DNA from: Diprion similis
Taxonomy: Eukaryota > Arthropoda > Insecta > Hymenoptera > Diprionidae
DNA length: 64,000 nucleotides
Assembly (NCBI RefSeq): GCF_021155765.1
Contig: NC_060114.1
Coordinates: forward strand, 1,674,001 to 1,738,000
Direction of reading: 5' to 3'
In this document: positions 21,873 through 33,665 of the stretch, one piece after another
Position numbering within the stretch: the stretch's first letter is position 1
Layout of the letters: the number at the start of each line of letters is the position of its first letter
The notes under the pieces: generated by a model
Told to the model about the DNA's origin: nothing
What the model saw: only the letters and a program-made list of their open reading frames with translations
Database searches by the model: none
Made by a program: the position numbers and the translations under genes

Positions 21873-22804
21873 GAGGAATTCCAGCAGAGTCAATGGAGAT
21901 AATGATCGCCTCACTTCGAGATTCGTCACTTAAGCAATACAACAGTGCCTTGAAGAAATGGTGGAATTTCTGTGTTGAAAGAGATACCAATCCCTTTCGA
22001 ACTTCGGTGGTGGATGTATTAGTATTGCTTACTAAAGAGTATAATAACGGAGCGTCACGAGGCTCTCTTAATTGCTTGCGATCGGCTATAGCCTTAATTA
22101 CGGGTCCGGAAATAGGCCAGGATTCCAGAATCAGACGTCTATTCAAGGGCGTGTCCGAATTGCGCCCATCCAAGCCAAAGTACGAGCAAACATGGGACCC
22201 GAGGATCGTCCTATGATATATAAGTACGCTTGGATCAAACGAGGATATGTCTCTAGAAGTTATCTCGAAAAAACTCGTCACTCTGCTCTCGCTCGTAACC
22301 GGACACCGAATGCAAACCTTCTCACTGATAAAAATACAAAACATCGAAATACGCCAAACGTCTGTGCAGATAAAGATTCCGGATAAAATCAAGACGTCGG
22401 CCACCAACAGGAAACAACCCCTGTTAGTTTTGCCTTTTTATGAGAAGGATCCAACCATTTGTGCCGCAGCGACATTGAAGGCATATATGTCAAAGACCGA
22501 AAGCCTGCGGAATGCGGAAGAATTTCTATTTATCGCCTTTAAGAAACCTCACAAAGCAGTTTCCTGCCAAACTCTATGTCGTTGGACAAAGAGTGTGCTG
22601 TCAAAAAGCGGACTAGATACCCAGATTTTTTCTGCACATAGCACTCGACATGCGTCAACGTCAAATGCAAATATCAAAGGCGTAAATATTGATTGCATAA
22701 GATCGACTGCAGGATGGACACGCAACTCACAGTCCTTCGCTCAATTTTATAACTTACCTATTGTTAACGATAACGAGGCATTTGCCCGAGCAATATTGCA
22801 GTGA
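21704..22804 (+). pseudogene. DIRS tyrosine recombinase, one in-frame stop
   Basis: Single frame from about 21704 to 22804, interrupted by a TGA at 22214-22216. The N-terminal core-binding part contains SLKQYNSALKKWWNFC and a leucine-rich helix. The catalytic half has the expected tyrosine-recombinase residues: arginine in TGHRMQT (about 22297), the H-x-x-R box in HSTRHAS (about 22638), and the tyrosine in FAQFYN (about 22749). In DIRS elements this enzyme integrates circular DNA without a target duplication, which fits the lack of one here. The TGA lies between the two domains and looks like a decayed CGA or similar sense codon. Without it the whole enzyme would be encoded. The 5' end overlaps the RT ORF. 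Confidence 0.8.
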
Positions 22805-22971
22805 GAAAATATGTATCTTAATTAAATTAGCTTAACTTGTTCAATAATAAATAAAAATAAAAACAGAATAGAAAAAAAAAAAAAAAAATAAAAAACGTAA
22901 TACATGTTGCCGTAAGGGACTTTAAACATCTACATTTGATCTGAGGAAGAGGCGCGAAATACAATTATGAT

Positions 22972-23138
22972 AGAACTTCACTTGGTAAGTTCGTTTAATC
23001 ATTTAATTATCTCCCATAAGATTATATTAAGAGATAACTAATCCCACATACATATATATATATATTACCTATAATAACCCATGCCTATAATAAATAGATT
23101 ATCAACGAGGACGTTGACTTTTTCTAAGTGGGGAGGGA
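22972..23138 (+). other. Short gap and polypurine tract before LTR
   Basis: Remainder of the errantivirus-like 3' region between the DIRS element and the candidate LTR. It contains an imperfect hairpin (TTATCTC and GAGATAA around 23008-23040). It ends in the purine run AAGTGGGGAGGGA (23126-23138), which would prime plus-strand synthesis, directly before TGTTACGT. Confidence 0.5.
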
Positions 23139-25541
23139 TGTTACGTCCCGGCGAACCTTTTTCAATAGTTCTCAGAAAGTAACCTGAAGACGTTTCATTT
23201 CACTCAACATCTTGAACGGTTAAGAATAAGTTACTGCGTAATAAATAACGCAAAATATCATATTGCTTCAACCGACGAGTTCCACCCCTCCTAGAGAAAG
23301 TCACGTACAGGCCCGCGTATTAGGTTTATCTTGGTGCCATATTCAACATTACCGAGAACGCAAAGCGTGAAGTGGTGAGATAAACCCCAGCGAGTCTCAA
23401 CCCAAAAGTATCTCTTCTTTTTAAGTCAAAATCATCATCAACAATTAGGCTAAACCAGGCGTACAATATGTACCAAATTAAAATAGGTTGTTCATTAAGA
23501 TGTATGGATGAATGTGTGAGAATTGCATCTCAATATCTTTTGCTCGTAATTATAGTATGTAACCGACGAGATTGAGAATCGTCGGAACACCGTCGGAGCA
23601 CTCGAGTCAGGCCCGGAGTGACGCTGACCATGCCGATTCTGGCACCGGAAGGTCGCCCTAGCATCTCATTGGCTAATTACCGCTGTAACTTTGTTGCACC
23701 GAGGGCTCTTGGACCGTCAGGCCCAAGACGCCATGTCTTTCGTCTGTCAAGTCGCGAGGTGCGTGGACGTCAACCCGTATTAGCCCTTCTGGTCGATAGT
23801 AGTGTTCGGAAAATCTTCATTGTGACCGGCCTAAAGTACCGTGCTAATTCGTTAAACTCAAGCTTTCAATTTGTATTGTGAATTGCAAAGACTTACTGTC
23901 ACCTTATTTCAAATTCTTTCCTGTTCTGTACTGACTCTCTTATCTTCGCGAATAGATATTTTCATGACATTCATTTCCTTTAATAAAAACCAAATCAAGT
24001 TCTGCCCTGATTCTACCGGGTCAGGTAATTTTAAGTGATTAATGATAATAAGATATTACCATTCAACTCCTTGTTCAACTAAACTTCAACACTACATAAC
24101 TAGTAAACGGTGTTAATCAGTAGATTCTTTCGCAACTTAATTCATCCAAATTTAACGTACTTCCCGAGTGACTGTAATCCGAATCTACGATCATCAACCC
24201 CCAAGTCTGCTTTGGTGGCTGATCTCGAGCTCCAACATCCATACGTAATCCATCTATTCGTACGACTCGAGGTGAGGCTCAGGTCCAGATTACTAAGACC
24301 CTGACCGACACGATCCGACGGAACTCAATCTCGACGCACCACTCTTCAAAAGCTAAGTCAATTCGAATGTTTCACTCCAACATCAACCGAATCTAGATAA
24401 TCACCAATTTGATAAATTTATATTCCTATTCAAATATTGCCTATTGGTAGTTAACATTCTGTTTATTGGCCAGCATCTCTAGCCAAACCAAAAATCGTCT
24501 TTTTCAATAACTCATGTCTTGGTGGCAAGCTTCACTAGCCACTCCTTTGAACCACCACTAATTGTTCACCAATACCTATATTATATAAATTCAATAATTA
24601 AATCGAACAATAGAATTGGTGCCTAGCTAGAAGTCAATATCGTTTAGGTATTTCGAGAGGTATTCTCTGGCTTTCAGCTTGGCTCCTACCACCTTGGTCA
24701 ATTAATTAGGAACCATATATTGTCGCCTGTGTTTTTCGCTTAAATCAAAAATATAAGAATAAGTATATACGCTCAATCTGATCAACGGAACCACACCCAC
24801 AGGATCTGTCTAAACAAGGTTATCGTTCGTGGATCCTCCTGGACACACTGCAGAGTTACTCTCCTGACGATACCTTGATTATTAAATTTAGACATTGAAG
24901 ATCCTAGATATCTCTGTCCTGTACGGTTATCGTTCGTGGATCCTCCTGGACACACTGCAGAGTTACTCTCCTGACGATACCATACACAATTAGGACTTTA
25001 TTAATAGACAAACAAGTGTGTGTGTTTCCGAGATTAGGCGGAACGTAATATATATGTTGTAATTTAACTTGAGAATGCATAAATCTAAGAGGAGAGATAC
25101 AAATGACTAAAACGACCAGTTATACTTAATGCGCACTCATTATAGATTTTGCGGCCTTAGGTTATCGTTTCATGTTATAACAACAAATTATATGTAACCT
25201 TTTTATAACTTCAACCCTTATCATTTTCTAAATCGTTTGAAGAATATATTCTATATTTTACCAGTTAAATCAAATAACCCGTTTATTTCGAACAACAACC
25301 TTTCTCAATTTCAGGATTAAGTTATTACTATTATAAATTAGCCTCAACCTATTTAAATCAATCTCACAGACCTGTATAGGACTATAGCAACACGATCCTA
25401 CATATACCGGCGTACCGAAAGGTAGGTCTTCCTTAGTTTTTAAGTTTTATTCATTGCTGTTACGTGGGTGCATAATCGATTATTATCCTTAATAGTCGTA
25501 AACTCTTACCGCTCTTCTCACGTCCACCCTCCCACGTAACA
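23139..25541 (+). mobile_element. Candidate 3' LTR of errantivirus-like element
   Basis: Starts TGTTACGT right after a polypurine tract and ends ACGTAACA at 25541, giving inverted 8-bp ends. At about 2.4 kb it would be a very long LTR. No 5' partner is in the window, so the call rests on the polypurine tract, the TG...CA ends and the upstream env. A second TGTTACGTGGG at about 25459 pairs with the 3' end and could instead mark a small MITE. No long ORF is supported. Several hairpins occur: CCGACGA/TCGTCGG (23563-23585), a long stem GGTTTATCT/AGATAAACC (23323-23386), and the junction motifs listed separately. Confidence 0.5.
24621..24985 (+). repeat. Three more two-hairpin motifs inside the candidate LTR
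   Basis: Copy at 24621-24683: outer stem of 15 positions with two mismatches, hairpin AATATC-GTTTA-GGTATT, then GAGAGGTATTCTC. This is the same design as the copies at 17.1-18.1 kb. Two near-identical copies at 24815-24877 and 24921-24985 share a core with ATCGT/ACGAT inner stem, a TCCTCCTGGA hairpin and AGAGTTACTCT. Their outermost base pairs differ (CAAGG/CCTTG versus GTACGG/CCATAC). Confidence 0.6.
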
Positions 25542-25542
25542 A

Positions 25543-25769
25543 CGTGGTTCACAAGTTATATTCAGTTTAATATATTGAAAATTAGAAAATTCATTAATTC
25601 CAACTTTTATTTTATTATTTCTCAAATTTAGATTAAAATCAAACAAGTAAAGGCCTATATTTGATAAAATTAACTTTATAAAATTATTTTATAACTTCTT
25701 ATCTTTAATTATAATCTAAAGATCTAATCATAAAACAAATAATAAACTGAATATATTATGTGAACCACG
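25543..25769. mobile_element. Small MITE
   Basis: Non-coding, AT-rich. Terminal inverted repeats of 27 bp (CGTGGTTCAC, then an AT-rich part ending CAGTTTA) at 25543-25569 and 25743-25769, three mismatches. No clear target duplication. It lies directly beside the end of the candidate LTR. Confidence 0.6.
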
Positions 25770-26786
25770 CACTTTAGCAAAATATGTAATATGACATTTT
25801 TTGTAAGAAATTTAATTTCCTACAAATTGTTGCTTGAATTTTTCATTGTCACTTTAGTCGTTTAGTTGATAACAAAGAAAATATGACAATTGTCGAGGAA
25901 ATTGGGTTTTGGAGGTCGGCACCGACGAGACGGTTTAAGTTACAGCAAAACAGTTATGGACACTTTTAGAGAGTCGTTAATACACAACATATTGCGACTG
26001 ATCGCAATGAAATATCATTAAACCGAACTCAGCTATAACAAGTTAAAAAAAAATTCCTATTCAAATAAGAAAAATTCAACGATCGAGAGGAAGTACTTAA
26101 AATTAAAATTAAGGTCTCATCTTTGGAGGGAATTTTTTTTTCGATGTGAATAAACAAATTTTCATGTGTCAGCAAAAAAAAATGTTCGTTTCGAATAAAG
26201 CACCCTAGTAGATATATGCCTCGCTTGAACTCGAAACGTTCGAAACAGAGCCGTATCTAAAATTTTGCTGGGCCCCAAATAATAAATTTGGATAATTGCA
26301 GTAATCTTTTTTTACGTTTATTTGTTTTGAATTTCTTCAATGTACGAACATATTATGCATTTCAACTTTTTTATTTACTAGAAATTTAATTTGCCTAGTC
26401 ATATCGTTGATGAATCGTCAAGTGTTACACAGTTGAACGAATTATAAGGATACATTTTTACTTCACGAAAGAGTTATTTCAATAATATTTTCATTCATAA
26501 AGTTTGTATTTTTTGATCAGCTTTGAATTGAAACTATTTTCAGATTCTTCAAATCAGTTTTTGAGACTTTTTTGCTGACAAAACACCAAAAATTTCAGTA
26601 AAATTTCATTTTCATGTGTTAGAGCAACTTTGATGAGCATGGAAAAATGTCAAATACTCCGTACATGCATACAATTAACAAAAAAAAGATAAAATGAAAA
26701 TGAAAATCAAATAATTTCATCCCGAAAAAAATCACAGCTTAGTTAATAGAGCAGTTTTATTCATAAAATAACTCTCAGTTATATAA
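25770..26786. other. AT-rich stretch without recognised features
   Basis: No convincing ORF, RNA gene or repeat pair was seen here. Sequence is AT-rich with several homopolymer runs. It may be 5' flank or intron of the gene whose exon begins near 26.8 kb. Confidence 0.4.
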
Positions 26787-26816
26787 TTGATCAATTTCAG
26801 AGGTTGCAGTATTACC

Positions 26817-26907
26817 ATGGAAGACCAGCAGACTAATTACGTAATCGTTGAGTTCCTGGGGAAGTATAATCCAAAATTAATAGATTTGGTACCAGAAACT
26901 TGTAGAC
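26817..26907 (+). CDS. Candidate 5' exon of a DUF4806-like gene, disrupted
   Basis: An ATG follows an AG acceptor-like site (CAATTTCAG). It encodes MEDQQTNYVIVEFLG, then KLIDLVPETC, which resembles the VVEF N-terminus of the gene at 29 bp. Transposon E is inserted after TAGAC at 26903-26907. TAGAC recurs at 32782-32786, and the frame continues there (LLGQNYKRQAF) if the element is removed. No DUF4806 domain was found downstream in the window. It could be the start of a gene whose remainder was lost, or an isolated duplicated exon. Confidence 0.4.
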
Positions 26908-29900
26908 GGAGAGCCAGTGAACAATTGAACTGTCTGATTTCAGTAAGATTCGTTTCGATTTCATTTCGTCCTATGTACATCGCAATAATTTGATCCGAAG
27001 GTTTGGCTGCTATCCGATCTAACAAAAGGGGTGCATCACGCGCCGTAAGGGTTGAGAAAAAGCAATGCGATTTTCTCATCTCAGTACTGCTAATTTTTTG
27101 TGTCATAGTAGCCGATGATGCGTCGAACAAAATGGTAAAAATTCCAGACCCCTCAGGATTAACGAAGGTAGCCCCAGACCGCAAGGAAGGGCGTGTAAGT
27201 ATGACCACACTTGTCTGATATCAGTAAGGCTGAAAAAAATGTATTACTTGCATTACACCCCCACGATCCCAAATATCCATAGACAGACCAAAAATTTTTA
27301 TTCGAACATACCGCCAGACCCCGACAAAGAGCAGCAAATTTGCAGAGAGTGATTGCAATTCACGCGGTAGGTATTATTACTTCTATTATATTTATATGTA
27401 ATGCCATGATCTTTGGATGAAAACAAACACTTGCGAAAAACAAAAGACCCGTGTCCCTGCTGTAGTGTTTTGTTTTGTTGTCGTATAATAACCTGAAAAA
27501 GTTACCGTTCTGTTTGAAACGTTGAATTTACGATGCTCGTTGCACGTTTCCAGTGATATTTTGTTCAAATCATAGCTGCAAGCTCACCAGTTTATGCTAT
27601 TTGTAATCGGCATAGTGAAAAAATATTATTGTTTAATGAAAAAAAGTTGGAAAAGCGTAAAAATGTAAAAAAAATACGATTCACGAATGATTTAAAGCAT
27701 AGAGATGTAGTCATTCCTCTTGCTGTAACTACCGAAAAAGGATACCATCCCAAATGCTACAAGTTTTTCACGGCGCTGATGAACAAATATATACAGACAA
27801 ATATAAATAAAGAATGCAGCACGTCTTCAGTTTCATCGCAGCCATCTACCTCCTCGCAGGATATTCCCAGTGGTGTAGATAATTCCGAATGACATGAAGA
27901 AACACTGTCATCGGCATCATCACGGAATACTTCAAAGAGCTCTTGAAGACAAGAAGTAACGAAAATATGTATGTTCTGTAGTGCATCTCGGCTACGGTTG
28001 AAATACAACGAACGAAAGTTACATACCGCTTCAAAAAATACTTTCGAAGGTAATGTCATAGCACAGGCTACAGAATTGGAAGACTTTCAATTGTTGGAAA
28101 AAATAAACGCGTCTGATTATTTGAGTTACCACAATCATTGTAGAGCAGCTTATTATAACAAGTATCAATCAGCAGTTGGCTCGAGGCGCGAACCAATTGC
28201 TTGGCATATGAAACGCAAGTATCACAAAGAAGCATACGATGAATTATGCACTTTCATTGAAGGTAACATAATAAAACGTCAGAAATGTTATTTTTTGAAC
28301 TTTTTGAGCAATTTCTAAACAGTTATCTAAGACGACTACTAGAAAACAATTCTGAGTTGGAGGAGAAATCAGGTACTGTACAGCACTTACGGGAAGAGAT
28401 CTTGAAAACTTTTGATAAACAAATTAAAATTCATAATTTGCATAATCAAAACGTAGTTTCGCACGCAAACGCCGTTGTCGACGAATCGACGTATTTGTCC
28501 CTAAAAGAATCAAATGACATTAGACAAACAGCTCTTACACTGAGAGACATAATCTTCAAAAAGAAGATCAATAAATTGCCCAAAAATCTGTGTACAAAAG
28601 ATTTGATCGCTGGAGAATGTTCGATTCCAGAAGAGTTAGAAGAATTTTTTCTCACACTACTCGGTGGATTAAATCGGCGGCGGAGGCAAAACGTGAATTG
28701 TCTCAGAAAAGTCAAATCACTAGCTGAAGACACTATCTACGCTACTAGAAACGGACAGGTAAAAACCTCTAAGCACATCACTCTTGGTATGGCAATGAAA
28801 AGCATCACAAGCAGTCGCAAGGTCATTGATGTCTTTAATCGGTTTGGGCATTGTTGTAGTTATAATACCATCGAAGAGCTGGAAACTGAAGCGACTTTTT
28901 CCTCCGCTCATTGTTCCAGTATTAGCCCACAGGGTATAACGTTATCTCCAGATCTTTGTATGGGAGTCGCATTTGATAACTTTGATCGATATGTCGAAAC
29001 TTGCAGCGGCAAGGATACTCTGCATGATACTGTAGGTATTATATTTCAGAATGTAACGGACGTTTCTGACGTTGCTACTCAAGAAGACGGTGACAACAGC
29101 GACAGTAACGGACCTGTGCATACACCAGGCACTAGAAGGAGAAGATCGTTCGAGGTAATTATTCCTGAACTAGTATCATATCCAAAGCGACCGAAGATGC
29201 TGGACGTTCTACTTCCAAGTGATAGCCAAAGACTCATTTCAATTCCAGACAACTTAAAATGAATAAAACAAATGGATATGCTCTGGATGCTTTCGCACGC
29301 TTTTGAGATACCAGAGACGCCAATGTGGGTAGGATTTAATAGTGAGATGGTACAGGACAACAGCCCGAAGCAGAAAGTAACTTATCTTACTCCAATTAAT
29401 TTATCCCCAACTAATACATCAGTCGTGTTAGAGACCATGTCTCAGGCTCAGAAAGCTGCTCAGGAATGTCACCAACCTTACATTCAAATTACCTACGACC
29501 TAGCAATCGCTAAAATTGCGCTACAAATTCAAGCGACTGAGCAGCCAAGGTTTAAGAACGTTTTCATTCATCTCGGCAGCTTTCACATAATGATGGCATA
29601 TTTTAAAGCTATAGGAAAATTCATCAATGACTGCGGATTATCATATATGATGGTTCAAAGCGACTTAATGGTGAGTGGTTCAGTCAATGGGTATATCAGT
29701 GGGAAACATTTCAACAGATGCAAGCGATTACATCCGATCGTAGCTGTAGCTCTCGAAATTTTGCACTTCAGAAATTTTGTAGAGCAGGAGAACTTGGAAA
29801 TTGGCGACACTATAATAACTGCGCTTGTCAGATATTCACAACAGAAACAGTTTAGCCCGATTGTTGAAAATGCAGCTCTTGCGGAAATACTGAAAAATTA

Positions 29901-32781
29901 CGCTGCGTATCAGGAAGCGACGATTCAAGGAAAACATGGTAAAACCGCACAGTTTTACGTAACGTACATGAAGCTAGTGAATTACTACTTACTCTTGACT
30001 AGAAGCATTCGCACCGGGGATATCGAGCTTTTTAAATATATTCTGCCGAAAATTGCGGATATTTTTTTCGTGTTTAATCAACCAAACTATGCACGCTGGT
30101 TGGTTAAATACCACGACAATCTGATGAAGATTGACGATACCCATCCAGGATTGCAAGGACTTCTTCAAAAAGGTTGTTTTGGCGTAAAACGTACCGACAA
30201 GCCTTTCTCAAGACAACCCATAGATTTGACTCTTGAACAGACAATAAACGCCGATGCTGTGAGGCAACTGACGGGTGTTATCCATTTCACGAACTTAACA
30301 TCTGCTCGTCAGCGTTGGTCCAGAAGCCACAGCATCAGATCAACCCTAATATCCCACGTGTATGAAGAAGCCGGTTTACAAAAAGCACAGGACATTACCG
30401 CGGACCTGGAGCGACATCAGATGGTAAAAAATTCGACTGCCGTGAAAAAATTCATGGACGCTATCAATCAAAATATCAACCCGTTCCGTAACGATTTGGA
30501 TAAGGAAGTACTCTACAATATAGCCACTGGAAGAGCAGCAACGGATGAGATTAGCCGTTTCCTTCTAAATGTTGAACAATCAGGAAATGATTTGCGTGAA
30601 AATTTCATTGCGGAATGTGCTACTTCAAATGACAGGTTCGAAAAACCTGAAATGCTGAAAGAGAAATGCTGTCAACAATTTTTCTGGGTCTTCGGAAAAA
30701 CGATTGTTAAAAGTTGGTAACAAAGTGCAGGAAGTGAAGATGCAGAGAGCTTTATTCGGTCGTATGTTGGGAGTCTCGATGGAAAATAATATTGATATTG
30801 CGAAGGTACTGTCGTTCCCTTTGACACCTGTTCCGATGTCTATGGGCCATTTAGATGGCTCAATGAACACGACAGTTACATCTGTGTTCATGAAGTTATT
30901 GGAAAACAAAATTACCAGCAACCCGCCGCCGAGTATCGATGTCGTCGTACTGAATGGCTTCTTCATCTTACATCTGATCAAAGAAGTGCCAAAAACATTC
31001 GGCAACATCTCTAAGAAAATTCTGCAAATGATGACCCGATATCACGCCCCCAGGATTGACGTCGTTTTTGATCGATATTTCACGCCATCAGTCAAAGACA
31101 ACGAGCGTGCACGCAGATCTGGATTAGAAAACAGATCTTACGTTATTTCGGGCCCTGATCAAACAAGGCCAGCTGATTTCGGAAAAGAAATAAGAAATGC
31201 GCGCTTCAAAGAGGCACTTGTACAGTTTCTAATAAATCATTGGGCGAGCGATGAAGTTTTACACTTTATTGGCAACAAGACGATCTACTTGAACTTCGAC
31301 AAATGTTACGTTTACAAGATCGTAAATCGAAGGGTGGAAAAAACGGTTGACGAACAACTGTCCTGCAACAAACATGAAGAAGCTAATACAAAAATAGTGT
31401 ATCATGTATGTAATATTGATTATGCCGCCAACGTTGTCATCAGATGCTCAGATACAGGTATCCTAGTAATTATGCTAGGAAACATGGAGCACTTAGCTGT
31501 ACCTGTGCACATGTTGCCAGGTTTTCATTCGACCACAGGTTGTGACTATAATCCAGCATTCTTCAAAAAAGGCAAAGCCAGACCTTTCACGATCCTTGAG
31601 AAGAGCCTGGAGTACCAAGAAGCGTTCTCAAATATGAATGATTTCAATTCCTTAGGGCTACAAAATGCTGTCTTTTCCATGTTGGAGAAATTCATCTGCC
31701 ACATGTACAGCATGCCGGGCTTGGAGAGCGTAGATGAAGCAAGGTTCGAGATCTTCAGTAAAACTTTCAAGGCTAAGAACGTCGATGAGCCTTTCAATAG
31801 AAAATTCAGAAATATTGATGCCACAAATTTGCCACCATGCAAATCCGAGTTGATGCAACAATCACTGCGAGCACATTGTATTTGCCATCTGTGGCGAAAT
31901 GCTCACCTGAAGAACCCAACTGAACTACGTCCGCATGATTACGGCTGGATCGAAGACAAGGGGATGTACAAAATACTTTGGTTCAAGGGCGAACAACTAC
32001 CAACCCTTGTGGCAGATGTCATGATTCAACCCACAGTTTCGGAGGATGATATTAATGTCACAGGTATGTGAAAATGTCATGCGTGAATCACTAAAGGTAA
32101 GCTGGTTGCATTATTTCAATTACTGGATATTATTTCACAGATGACGAGAATATTGACGATCCTGACGACGATCAGGATTATGACGATAATGACGGTGAAG
32201 ACAACGACGAATGAATATACTACAATAATAAATAATATTGTATGGTCAGATGATATAAATCAATGAATAATACTTACCCTGCATATTACGAAATTCAATA
32301 GCAGTGATTATAGAATAATTAAAGCTAAGGTCTCAGATTCTCTGCAAATTTGCTGTTCTTTATAAGGGTCTGGCGGTATGTTCGAATAAAAATTTTTGGT
32401 CTGTCTATGGATATTTGGGATCGTGGGGGTGTAATGCAAGTAATACATTTTTTTCAGCCTTACTGATATCAGACAAGTGTGGTCATACTTACACGCCCTT
32501 CCTTGCGGTCTGGGGCTACCTTCGTTAATCCTGAGGGGTCTGGCATTTTTACCATTTTGTTCGACGTATCATCGGCTACTATGACACAAAAAATTAGCGG
32601 TACTGAGATGAGAAAATCGCATTGCTTTTTTTCGACCCTTACGGCGCGTGACGCACCCCTTTTGTTAGATCGGATAGCAGCCAGCCAGACCTTCGGATCA
32701 AATTATTGCGATGTACATAGGATGAAATGAAATCGAAACGAATCTGACTGAAATCAGACAGTTCAATTGTTCACTGGCTCT
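26908..32781 (+). mobile_element. DNA transposon E with ~440-bp terminal inverted repeats
   Basis: The long inverted repeats begin AGAGCCAGTGAACAATTG and extend to about 27350 on the left and from about 32339 on the right, with a few percent divergence by eye. A 5-bp direct repeat TAGAC flanks the element (26903-26907 and 32782-32786). The left end has two extra G bases, so the exact border is uncertain by 2 bp. It carries one long, decayed gene. Superfamily not assigned. Confidence 0.78.
27600..32214 (+). pseudogene. Multi-domain transposon protein of element E, broken
   Basis: Fragments on the plus strand that align end to end. 27600-27950 has a Cys/His N-terminal block (GYHPKCYKFFTALMNKYI). 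A second Cys block follows at about 27970 (MFCSASRLRLKYNERK), then a helical middle (28285-29262), a large central part (29272-30720; HLGSFHIMMAYFKAIGKFI, SGKHFNRCKRLHPIV) and a C-terminal part (30704-32063; SCNKHEEANTKIVYHVC, RCSDTGILVIMLG, FHSTTGCDYNPAFFKKGK). A final exon at 32141-32214 encodes an aspartate-rich tail. Breaks: TGA at 27890, TGA near 27943, frameshift near 28290 at a T run, TGA at 29260, frameshift near 30700, and an apparent internal loss before the FHSTTGCDYNP block. I recognise the blocks from multicopy arthropod and cnidarian proteins but cannot name the family. The D-containing blocks may be nuclease residues. Confidence 0.6.
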
Positions 32782-32786
32782 TAGAC

Positions 32787-33379
32787 TATTGGGTCAGAAC
32801 TATAAGAGGCAAGCTTTTTTGCAGGGACGTATTTATGCATGGGCATTCGGGGCAATTGCCCCGAGCGGCAGATCTGAGGGAGCGGCAAAAATAATGGATT
32901 TTTTTTTTTTTTATAATTCCCGGGGCGGTCAGAGAATTTACCAACGATGTATTCTTAGAAGCTAGAAAACTAAGCAATCTATGCCATTTCCACCGTAGAC
33001 GATATACAACTTCCCATAATTTTATAATTTGTTATATTAATTATTGCAATAAATAATAAATTTAATAAATAATATAATATATGTTTATACATATATGTAT
33101 TAAGATATTTTTGTATCAATTGCACAATATCTTTACGTTCGCTGCATCTTACATAACCTTTAATGCTCGATGCTCAACGCGTTGTCTGCGCGTTACGATG
33201 AGCTTGAACAAGTATAGGCGACAAGCGTTTCCCGGCGGCTGAAACAATACGCGACGCGAGTCCTTCGATTATACATACGCGAACAGGTAGTGGCTCGACA
33301 ACTCTACAAACAATTGTGATACGGAAAAGGAAAAACTGATGTTGTTTGTGACTTATTGATTCGTCAATTCACATTGACC
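32787..33379. other. Gap between transposons E and F
   Basis: The first part continues the disrupted exon for a short distance. At about 32820-32950 there is a GC-rich repeat-like stretch with GGGGCAATTGCCCC. After about 33000 the sequence is AT-rich. No gene is supported. Confidence 0.4.
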
Positions 33380-33395
33380 CGAGGGGCTATTCACT

Positions 33396-33665
33396 TGTGA
33401 AATCGCTTGTACACTGCCCACTGAAATCGATTCAAAGTCTTTTTCGACTCAGTTGAAATCAGCCGAAATCATATAAAATCATAAAGCATTCCGCGAAATC
33501 ACTTGAAATCCCTTGCAATCACTTGAAATCGGTTGCAATCACTTGAAATCGCTGGAAGTCGGCTAAACTCATTAGAAATCGCACGGAATCGCACGAAATC
33601 TCATGAAATCGATTGAAATCACATGAAATCAGTGAGAAATCACCATGAAATCAGACGGAAAGTTA
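33396..33665 (+). repeat. Left subterminal array of 10-bp GAAATC repeats
   Basis: About 20 copies of GAAATCnnnn, for most of its length spaced exactly 10 bp (for instance GAAATCACTT, GAAATCCCTT, GCAATCACTT, GAAATCGGTT in series from about 33500). Such arrays inside transposon ends usually bind the transposase. The spacing is close to one turn of B-DNA. Confidence 0.75.

Larger units (their letters stand above)
18086..22971 (+). mobile_element. DIRS-type tyrosine-recombinase retroelement
   Basis: Bounded by a perfect 42-bp inverted repeat (18086-18127 and 22930-22971; ends ATCATAATTG). Order of coding regions: gag with an intron, reverse transcriptase/RNase H/methyltransferase-like ORF, and tyrosine recombinase. 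This is the order of DIRS1-like elements, which lack integrase and protease and make no target duplication. None is seen. It lies in the 3' region of the errantivirus-like unit. The RT ORF is intact, while gag and recombinase each have a single in-frame TGA. Confidence 0.88.

Noticed and set aside
33396..33665. CRISPR or satellite interpretation of the GAAATC repeats
   Set aside because: The unit is only 10 bp, variable, and restricted to the two ends of element F.
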